NCBI GenBank assembly: GCA_007131555.1
Contig: SLQH01000344.1
Span: forward strand, 1 to 7,420
Length of the DNA: 7,420 nt
Origin: Planctomycetota bacterium
Lineage (GTDB): Bacteria; Planctomycetota; UBA11346
Reading direction: 5' to 3'
Position 1 is the first letter of the stretch. Every line of letters starts with the position of its first letter. Position numbers and translations under genes: made by a program. The notes under the pieces were generated by a model. The model saw only the letters and a program-made list of their open reading frames with translations, made no database searches and had not been told where the DNA came from. This document shows positions 1 to 4,840 of the stretch, piece after piece.

Positions 1-26
1 CCGCCCGCCAATGTACACGGGCCAAG
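1..26. repeat. Dispersed repeat, copy A (cut by window edge)
   Basis: Bases 1-26 match 368-393 at 25 of 26 positions; the one difference is C at 9 against T at 376. The shared part ends in ACACGGGCCAAG. The copies diverge right after base 26. Copy A starts at the window edge, so its true left end is unknown. Confidence 0.85.
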
Positions 27-33
27 TAGTAGC

Positions 34-70
34 GCCGGCTTTAGCCGGCACGGATGGTGGGCTTCAGCCC
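34..70. repeat. Two tandem small hairpins (REP-like)
   Basis: Bases 34-49 read GCCGGC-TTTA-GCCGGC, a perfect 6-bp stem with a 4-base loop. A second stem follows at 59-70, GGGC-TTCA-GCCC. Paired short GC-rich hairpins between genes resemble repetitive extragenic palindromes. They could also end an upstream transcript, although no T-run follows. Confidence 0.55.
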
Positions 71-143
71 GCCGTTCCACCACCAAACACCAGATCCCAC
101 CAACAATCACCTACGGCATCCGTCCACCAACCTCCATTTCCTT

Positions 144-318
144 CCAAAACCACTGCCCACCACAAAGCCACCACGGAGCACCGGGCCTTGGCCCGCGTGC
201 TGACGCGCGGCTGCCATGCTTTCGTCCAGTACCAGCCAGGACGTCGCCATTATATCCGCCATACGACCTGTCTATCCCGCGACTCGTGATCGTTCATGGC
301 GATGATGAACGCAAGCGG
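144..318 (+). repeat. Diverged dispersed repeat, copy B
   Basis: This stretch is similar to the reverse complement of about 7160-7328. Anchors in the same order are: 151-167 (CACTGCCCACCACAAAG) against 7304-7320 with two differences; 179-200 against 7282-7303, 21 of 22 identical; 209-224 against 7250-7265, 14 of 16; and 277-291 (CCGCGACTCGTGATC) against 7183-7197, identical. Sequence between anchors is diverged and differs in length. The core at 182-195 is a dyad, CGGGCC-TT-GGCCCG. In one reading frame both copies keep the peptides HRALARV and ATRD-x-x-WR, so it may descend from coding sequence, though copy B has a stop soon after. Confidence 0.7.
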
Positions 319-364
319 AGTACAGCGATGGCGGCGCCGCCCTGGCCTATGTCCATCTCAAGGA

Positions 365-412
365 TCTCCGCCCGCTAATGTACACGGGCCAAGGCCCGGT
401 ACTCCGTGTGAA
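365..412 (-). repeat. Dispersed repeat, copy C
   Basis: Its left part, 368-393, matches copy A. Its right part, 382-408, is the reverse complement of 172-198 in copy B with two differences in 27. Copy C thus links the two repeat types. The core at 385-398 is the dyad CGGGCC-AA-GGCCCG. B and C form an inverted pair about 185 bases apart, upstream of the first regulator. Confidence 0.8.
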
Positions 413-430
413 GATGCGGCTGGCGTAGGC

Positions 431-447
431 TATAGTTTGTACAGTAC
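431..447 (+). promoter_or_regulatory. Possible promoter -10 with overlapping operator-like dyad
   Basis: TATAGT at 431-436 resembles a sigma-70 -10 box, but no good -35 box lies at the right distance. Just downstream, GTACAGTAC at 439-447 is a short dyad; with the preceding TTT it looks like the TTTGTAC half-site seen in some GntR-family operators. A TTGACA hexamer at 452-457 has no matching -10 box about 17 bases on. Autoregulation of the first regulator is possible but weakly supported. Confidence 0.25.
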
Positions 448-537
448 GATATTGACAGATCGGGCTTTTCACCCAGCAGGTGAATGTCTTCTTTCAGCGT
501 CCTGGGATGGCGGGTTCCAGTGCTGCCGGGAAGGGCT

Positions 538-1554
538 ATGCTGGTGCTCATGGCCCAGGTTCCGGTACGTTTGCGCCTGCGTCGGGCCATCTGCGCCAAT
601 ATCGTGGCCGGCATCTGGCCGCCGGGGAGCACCTTGCCCGGTCGTGAGACCTTGGCTCGCAACTACCATGTCAGTCTGCGATCTCTGCAGCAGTGCATCG
701 ATGATCTGATTGCCGATGGCCATGTGATCAGCCATGGTGGCCATGGAACCGTGGTGGCCACCGATCCGCCCTGTCTGCGCGATGTCCTGCTGCTGCTGCC
801 TGATGACTCCGGCCCTGGTCTGGCGACCAGTCTGCGGGTGGCTGCCGGGCGCTGGGCGCGGGGCCATCGTTTTCGCATCGGTTCATTGTCTGACATGGCC
901 AAGGCTGTCGACATGCTTCTCGACCATCGCATCTGCGGTTGCGTGGTCTGTGGCGAGTTGGACGGGCTTGATGCAGCGTTGCGGGAACGCCTGCTGGCGG
1001 TCGGCCCGGTGGTGGTGATCGGCTTTATGAGCGAGGGTTTTGTGCGCCTGCATCTGGACCTCTTCGCCTCGGTGCGCTGGGCCCTGCGCCGTCTGATCGC
1101 TGCTGGCCATCGCCGGATCGCGGTGTTTGGCGCGGCCCGCCGGAGCGGTCTGCTGTATCAGCGCATGCGGGGCTGGCTGCGGACGGCGGGGGCTGACGAT
1201 GATCCCTGCCTGCTCCATGAACTGTTGCCGCCGGCCAATCACGTTGCCCCTGGCCTGGTCGATCTGCTGTGGTCCCTGCCGCTGCCCCGGCGGCCGGATG
1301 CTGTGCTGATCACCGATGATCATCTGGTGCCGGCTCTGACCCGGGCCCTGGCCCGGGTGGGCGTTGATCCGAAGGTGGTGCTGGCCCATGCCAATCGACC
1401 GGGCCGGAGCCGGGCCCATGTGGCCTGCCAGCGCTATGGCTTCGATGCCGATGACATCCTCCGGCATGCTCTTGAGTTGCTGGGGCACCACGGGCACCAG
1501 CCGGTGACCATCCGGACAATGCAGCCCCGGATTCTGGCAGGGAGTCCCAGGTAG
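538..1554 (+). CDS. GntR-type regulator with LacI-like sensor domain (first)
   Basis: Predicted cytoplasmic transcription regulator of 338 residues. Residues 10-73 form a GntR winged helix: the helix pair RAICANIVAGIWPPGSTLPG and ETLARNYHVSLRSLQQCIDDL, then the wing ISHGGHGTVVA. The recognition helix has LRSLQQ instead of the usual TVRxAL, so its operator may be unusual. Residues 82-338 look like the periplasmic-binding fold of LacI regulators: LDLFASVRWALRRLIAAGHR near 172-191 and RPDAVLITDDHLVPALTRAL near 252-271 match the two typical LacI signatures. The ligand is unknown; sugars are usual for this class. The start is uncertain. ATG 538 follows GGGAAGGG at 528-535 very closely, ATG 550 begins just before the domain, and ATG 484 is longer but adds no recognisable sequence. 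The second regulator follows after 310 bases. Confidence 0.85.
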   Translation: MLVLMAQVPVRLRLRRAICANIVAGIWPPGSTLPGRETLARNYHVSLRSLQQCIDDLIADGHVISHGGHGTVVATDPPCLRDVLLLLPDDSGPGLATSLRVAAGRWARGHRFRIGSLSDMAKAVDMLLDHRICGCVVCGELDGLDAALRERLLAVGPVVVIGFMSEGFVRLHLDLFASVRWALRRLIAAGHRRIAVFGAARRSGLLYQRMRGWLRTAGADDDPCLLHELLPPANHVAPGLVDLLWSLPLPRRPDAVLITDDHLVPALTRALARVGVDPKVVLAHANRPGRSRAHVACQRYGFDADDILRHALELLGHHGHQPVTIRTMQPRILAGSPR

Positions 1555-1567
1555 GGACACAGTCCAT

Positions 1568-1604
1568 ATCGTGACAAATGTGCCTGCTGATGGGCATTTG
1601 CGAT
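1568..1604 (+). terminator. Stem-loop after first regulator, possible terminator
   Basis: CAAATG at 1575-1580 pairs with CATTTG at 1595-1600. ATCG at 1568-1571 pairs with CGAT at 1601-1604 across a three-base bulge. The stem begins 13 bases after the stop codon, as a terminator would, but no T-run follows and the stem is not GC-rich, so factor-independent termination would be weak. Confidence 0.3.
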
Positions 1605-1732
1605 GAACAGACCGAGCCCAAGAACGATAAGAGACAGTCGTCGCAGCAGAACTCCAGATGCAAGCGGGGTGCGCCGATGACGACGCCCAGGTATACAGGC
1701 AACGATGAAGACGGGGTGCTACTGTGGCGTTG

Positions 1733-1792
1733 AGGGCGAAGCGCCCTACGGCGATGCTGGACCGCTCTTGACCTGCAAGCAAAGCGTGCAGG
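1733..1792. repeat. Two GC-rich hairpins upstream of second regulator
   Basis: AGGGCG-AAG-CGCCCT at 1733-1747 is a perfect 6-bp stem. CCTGCA at 1772-1777 pairs with TGCAGG at 1787-1792, and GC at 1779-1780 pairs inside with GC at 1784-1785 around an AAA loop. They lie 73-132 bases before the start codon. They look like dispersed extragenic hairpins, or could be part of an untranslated leader. Confidence 0.5.
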
Positions 1793-1864
1793 CTTACGAG
1801 CTGCGCAGGGTGTGAGCGACACAGGCCGTGCCGACCGCCATCCCTGTCGTGTTGAGGAGGCGCA

Positions 1865-2890
1865 ATGGCCAAAGAGAAGGCGAGTCAGGAAGAGATCTAC
1901 CGCCAGATGCGAATGGACATTGAGGCGGGTAGCTATCCGGCCTCCAGTCGTCTGCCTTCAGTGCGCACCTTGGCCAAGCGCTTTGAGGCCAGTCCCAATA
2001 CCATCTCCAAGGTGGTCAGTCGCCTGATGGAATCGGGACTCTGCAACGCCAAGCGGGGGGTCGGCCTGTTCGTCCGCAGTCGTCCGACCCGGCGTTTGAC
2101 CTTGCTGGTCAACAGCACGGCGGTGCGACCGGGCAAGGATTGGTGCGGTTATATCGAAAGTCGCCTCTGTGAACGTCTGGTGACCGATGGTATTGAGACC
2201 GAACGTTTTCACATCACTCCCGATGACCCGCCCTACGGCCCGGCAGTCGAGCGGATTCGCCGTCCAGGACGGGTGATCGTCTGTCTGGGGCTCAACCATG
2301 AGCCGCATCTCAAGGCGATTGGCGATCTGCGACGCCCCATGCTGCTGATCGGTCATGCCCCGAATCGTACGGCCGCCTCCAGCGTGGTGCCCAACAGCTT
2401 CCGTTCCGGATATCTGGCGGCGCGCCACCTGATTCGTCGCGGTCGTCGCGACATCGCCTTCATCGGTCGGCGGCGCCAGGTCCGTCAGGTGATGTTGCCC
2501 GAGCCGGAGAGTCTCAAGGAGTTGGCCGGAGTGCAGTGCGCCTTTGTTGAAGAGAGCCTGCATCTGCGTCCTGAGTTCATCTTCCCCGATGTGGCATCAG
2601 TGGTCGAGCGCGCCGACAGTCTGTCTCAGAAGCCGACCGGCATCATCTTGCCGGCTGACGATGGCGTCGAAACGGTGCAGGCCCTCAAGGCCCTTGGCAA
2701 CAATATCGACCGCGTGGTGATCGGTGATGAACGCATTCTGAGCAAGGCCCGCCGTCCGGGGGCCGTGGTGGTCAAGCGAGACGACGTCGTTGATATCGCG
2801 GTCGATGAATTGCTGCGCCTGTTCAGCGAACAGCGGGTTGGCAATCGCAACTTCGTTGTCGATGGCGAACTCAACGAGGGAACCATCTGA
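1865..2890 (+). CDS. GntR-type regulator with LacI-like sensor domain (second)
   Basis: Predicted cytoplasmic transcription regulator of 341 residues. Residues 9-72 are a canonical GntR winged helix: IYRQMRMDIEAGSYP, the LPSVRTLAKRFEASPNTISK helix pair at 30-49, and the wing NAKRGVGLFV at 61-70. Residues 77-341 match the LacI-like periplasmic-binding fold: SVVPNSFRSGYLAARHLIRR near 173-192, followed by GRRDIAFIG; KPTGIILPADDGVETVQALK near 256-275; and VKRDDVVDIAVDELLRLF at 303-320 with a final VVDGELNEGTI. The effector is unknown, most likely a small molecule such as a sugar. The start is firm, with GAGGAGG at 1854-1860 four bases ahead. It differs clearly from the first regulator, so the pair is not a recent duplication. 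Its stop codon directly abuts that of the convergent exported-protein gene. Confidence 0.93.
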   Translation: MAKEKASQEEIYRQMRMDIEAGSYPASSRLPSVRTLAKRFEASPNTISKVVSRLMESGLCNAKRGVGLFVRSRPTRRLTLLVNSTAVRPGKDWCGYIESRLCERLVTDGIETERFHITPDDPPYGPAVERIRRPGRVIVCLGLNHEPHLKAIGDLRRPMLLIGHAPNRTAASSVVPNSFRSGYLAARHLIRRGRRDIAFIGRRRQVRQVMLPEPESLKELAGVQCAFVEESLHLRPEFIFPDVASVVERADSLSQKPTGIILPADDGVETVQALKALGNNIDRVVIGDERILSKARRPGAVVVKRDDVVDIAVDELLRLFSEQRVGNRNFVVDGELNEGTI

Positions 2891-2896
2891 TCAGCG
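2885..2896. other. Abutting convergent stop codons
   Basis: Bases 2888-2893 read TGATCA: TGA ends the second regulator on +, and TCA is TGA read on - for the exported protein. No base separates the two genes, so any terminator for either transcript must lie inside the opposite coding region. Confidence 0.9.
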
Positions 2897-4354
2897 ACCG
2901 CGTCGCCGAGCCTCCTCTTCGGCCAGTTCAGTCTCAATGCGTTCCTGCTCTTCTTTGAGGGCGCGGCTGGCTTGTTCAGCGGCCACAATGGCTTGTTGCC
3001 ATTCCGGCAGGTCCTCCAGGAGCGTGCGGATGCGGCGCGACTTCTCATAGTCCTCATACAAGTGCGGATTCCATTCCAGTGACCACCGTACCAGGCGCAT
3101 CATGCCCTCGGCATTGCGCTGATTGATGCGATTGGTGACGATGTTCATCAGGTTGCGGGCGTTCTCCTGTTCTTGGAGATGGCGTTTGTGCTGGGCGATG
3201 CCTGACTCAATGGTGTAGTTGCGTGCTGATCTGAGGTCCAGTCGGTTGGCTTGGACATGGTAGACTAGGAGCATGTTCTGTTCGGTGTAATTGACGAAGA
3301 TGTTGCCGTTCTCATCAATGTTGGCATGGACTGGAGCGCTGTCGGCCGCTCGTGAACGAGCAGCAGCCAATTTCCGCAGATAAGCGGCGCTGACTGCCGG
3401 TTGCCGGGCCCGGCGTAGTTCCTGATTGTATTGGTTGAGCAGTTCCCGGTGCTCAGGGCGGCTCTGGTAGGCGGTGGGGATCAGCAGGTCGGCATCAAGG
3501 CTGCGGACGCTACGGACCAGGAGTTGACCGCCTTGGGACGTGGAGCGGAACTCATAGAGCATCATCTTGTTGTTGGGAGGATCTAGCATGACGAAACGAT
3601 TGCGCTCGCCGGTGGCGACGATCCAGGGATCGCTGTCACGGACGGTGATGGGGGGCACCTCGCCCGGTTCCCGGTCCTCCAGTTGACGTCGCAGCGCTTC
3701 ACCATGCTCCTCGCGGATTTCGGCGGGCAGTGAGTTCCATATCTGGCTGCGGGTCGGTTGGGAGTTCCACTGGGTGGGGATCAGCAGTTGCGATCGGTAG
3801 TTCATCCAGCCGATGAGTTGCAGATTGGGCCGTTGGTAACGGAACATCAGGACGGCGAAGTGGCTGGGGATGACCAACAGGATGACATCGCTGTCCATGG
3901 CTCCGCGGACCCGGCCATTATAGGTCGGCTCATTGACCCAGAAGGCGTCTTCAGTGGCCATGGCCCGTTCATAGGTACTGGGGCCGTCATCATCATTGCG
4001 GCGTTGCTGGCGTGCTGGCTGGAGGGCCTCCAGGAAGCCGAGGTAGCTGGGCTCAGCATCTTTTCCGGCCCGCAGCAACGACCAGTCCTGAAGACGATCA
4101 AGGCGCTGCATGTCGGCGGGGCTCTTGGTGATGAATTCCAGCCACGACAGGAAGTTCAGCTCAGTGCGACGTTGCAGGTCGCGGGCCTGGACATCATACA
4201 TCTGGATGGTGCCAAGGCCGGGGTCTATCACCACCATTTCGCTGCTGCGTCCAGAACCCGGAGGCGGTCGCATGATCAGTGGGGTTTCAAGAGCATTGGC
4301 GATGGAGGTCGTCAGTCCAATCAGGACGATGAGCGCGAGTTGTTGACGTCGCAT
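2891..4354 (-). CDS. Exported repeat protein of unknown function
   Basis: I do not recognise a named family for this 487-residue protein. Residues 1-21 form a signal peptide (MRRQQ, then a hydrophobic core, then SIANA) with likely cleavage after Ala21, so it is exported to the periplasm or beyond. No other membrane segment and no lipobox Cys is seen. Four related beta-rich units follow a pattern of hydrophobic strand, short turn, then L-x-x-Y/F-x-V/F and a charged strand: about 39-68 (QMYDVQ), 157-187 (VLMFRY), 253-286 (MMLYEF) and 351-380 (LLVYHV). Units two and three are also followed by LLIPTQWNSQP and LLIPTAYQSRP, exactly 100 residues apart. The C-terminal part from about 390 is helical and charged, ending in a probable coiled coil from 455. 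The start is firm: AAGGAG (4361-4366, read on -) lies six bases upstream. It is divergent from the receptor gene and may share its control. Confidence 0.88.
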   Translation of the reverse strand: MRRQQLALIVLIGLTTSIANALETPLIMRPPPGSGRSSEMVVIDPGLGTIQMYDVQARDLQRRTELNFLSWLEFITKSPADMQRLDRLQDWSLLRAGKDAEPSYLGFLEALQPARQQRRNDDDGPSTYERAMATEDAFWVNEPTYNGRVRGAMDSDVILLVIPSHFAVLMFRYQRPNLQLIGWMNYRSQLLIPTQWNSQPTRSQIWNSLPAEIREEHGEALRRQLEDREPGEVPPITVRDSDPWIVATGERNRFVMLDPPNNKMMLYEFRSTSQGGQLLVRSVRSLDADLLIPTAYQSRPEHRELLNQYNQELRRARQPAVSAAYLRKLAAARSRAADSAPVHANIDENGNIFVNYTEQNMLLVYHVQANRLDLRSARNYTIESGIAQHKRHLQEQENARNLMNIVTNRINQRNAEGMMRLVRWSLEWNPHLYEDYEKSRRIRTLLEDLPEWQQAIVAAEQASRALKEEQERIETELAEEEARRRGR

Positions 4355-4432
4355 GATCTACTCCTTGTTCGGGCTGTGCGGCAGGTGGCGCTGATGGTAT
4401 TGGCAGAGCCGGGACACCACGCCATACCGAAC

Positions 4433-4463
4433 ATCATGTATCGTGTATGATCAGGTGCCTGAT
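4433..4463. promoter_or_regulatory. Overlapping operator-like palindromes
   Basis: ATCATGTATCGTGTATGAT at 4433-4451 is an imperfect 19-base dyad with perfect ATCAT/ATGAT ends. ATCAGGTGCCTGAT at 4450-4463 is a perfect dyad with a two-base centre. They overlap by two bases and lie about 80-110 bases ahead of the exported-protein start, on the receptor-promoter side too. This position suits a regulator acting on one or both divergent genes; which regulator binds is unknown. Confidence 0.4.
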
Positions 4464-4605
4464 GCAGTGCTGATCCGCTTATGAGGCATAAGAGTGTATT
4501 ACTCCCTCCATGGAGCCGTCTGTGAGGGTGTATCGGCTATCAATATGATACCCATTGCGGGCCGTTTTCGCGCTGTGGGGAAAACCAGCATGGGCCGGCT
4601 CTCGC

Positions 4606-4773
4606 CTATGAGTCTGTAAGGGATAGCGACCGAGCACGGCGCAGTGCATTTTCGAGTCCCGTTTTCGTCGAAAACCGCAGCCATAGCCGTAGCTATGGAG
4701 AGGATTTCGGTGGAATCGGGGCCGAAAAGGCCGAACTAGGCGATGTGTCAGTCTATTGCTTACAGACTCTTAG
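4606..4773 (+). promoter_or_regulatory. 168-base imperfect inverted repeat, candidate structured leader RNA
   Basis: The element is symmetric about 4689/4690. Outer arms 4606-4626 and 4753-4773 pair at 19 of 21 positions (one G-T). CTATGAGTCTGTAAG faces a partner that differs at one base in 15. Inner arms 4649-4676 and 4702-4728 pair at 25 of 27 positions, four of them G-T, with one bulged A at 4655. The tip is a perfect 7-bp stem, CCATAGC-CGTA-GCTATGG, at 4681-4698. The part between arms (4627-4648 and 4729-4752) is mostly unpaired. The five wobble positions are all G-T on + (C-A on -), which fits a folded + transcript. It ends 67 bases before the receptor start. Alternatives are a MITE-like mobile hairpin, though no flanking target duplication was seen, or a small RNA. 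Confidence 0.6.
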
Positions 4774-4840
4774 TTATTACCAGCATAAGCACCGGAACGA
4801 ACGCTTGCACTCATTGTGGATCTGGCAAGGCTATGCGATC

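Larger units (their letters stand above)
1..537. other. Non-coding left flank rich in dispersed repeats
   Basis: No convincing gene was found here. Open frames that cross it have compositions typical of read-through of repeats (many Arg, Pro, His) and lack a ribosome binding site or recognisable domain. The stretch holds a 26-base repeat at both 1-26 and 368-393, two small hairpins at 34-70, a G-poor stretch at 77-174, a longer repeat at 144-318 that recurs inverted near the right end of the window, and a possible promoter for the first regulator near 431-447. Confidence 0.7.
1555..1864. other. Intergenic gap between the two regulators
   Basis: No gene is supported in these 310 bases. They hold a stem-loop just after the first regulator (1568-1604) and two GC-rich hairpins (1733-1747 and 1772-1792). 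TTGACC at 1768-1773 has no well-spaced -10 box. The length and hairpins suggest that the second regulator has its own promoter, but I cannot place it. Confidence 0.6.
4355..4840. other. Divergent control region of exported protein and receptor
   Basis: These 486 bases lack a convincing gene. Read on +, they hold overlapping dyads at 4433-4463, a run of stem-loops at 4478-4492 (CTTATG-AGG-CATAAG), 4506-4515 (CTCCATGGAG), 4538-4550 (TATCA-ATA-TGATA) and 4564-4585 (GTTTTC/GAAAAC), then a long inverted repeat at 4606-4773. No clear sigma-70 -35/-10 pair was found on either strand. A 61-codon reverse frame at 4684-4499 runs through these structures and is not credited. Confidence 0.65.

Noticed and set aside
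296..709. 137-codon forward frame overlapping the start of the first regulator
   Set aside because: It is Cys/Trp/Arg-rich, crosses repeat copy C and overlaps a better-supported gene in another frame.
1338..1358. Repeat-like CCGGGCCCTGGCCCGG inside the first regulator
   Set aside because: It resembles the dispersed repeat core and also reads as ALARV, but it lies in a normal LacI-like motif at a place where those residues are expected, and the similarity does not extend.
883..1872. 329-codon reverse frame opposite the first regulator
   Set aside because: It is mainly the antisense of a GC-rich regulator gene with clear domains; its His/Gln/Arg-rich composition is typical of a shadow frame.
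3758..4450. 230-codon forward frame opposite the exported-protein gene
   Set aside because: It lies opposite a gene with a good ribosome site, signal peptide and repeats; it has no domain of its own.
4499..4684. 61-codon reverse frame upstream of the receptor
   Set aside because: It runs through the stem-loops and half of the long inverted repeat, has no ribosome site and no recognisable domain.
4450..4760. Cobalamin or other known riboswitch ahead of the receptor
   Set aside because: The receptor context invites it, but I could not find the conserved B12-box or other known aptamer core motifs.
4745..4840. Longer receptor start at ATG 4745
   Set aside because: It would begin inside the inverted repeat and place 32 non-signal residues before a good signal peptide.
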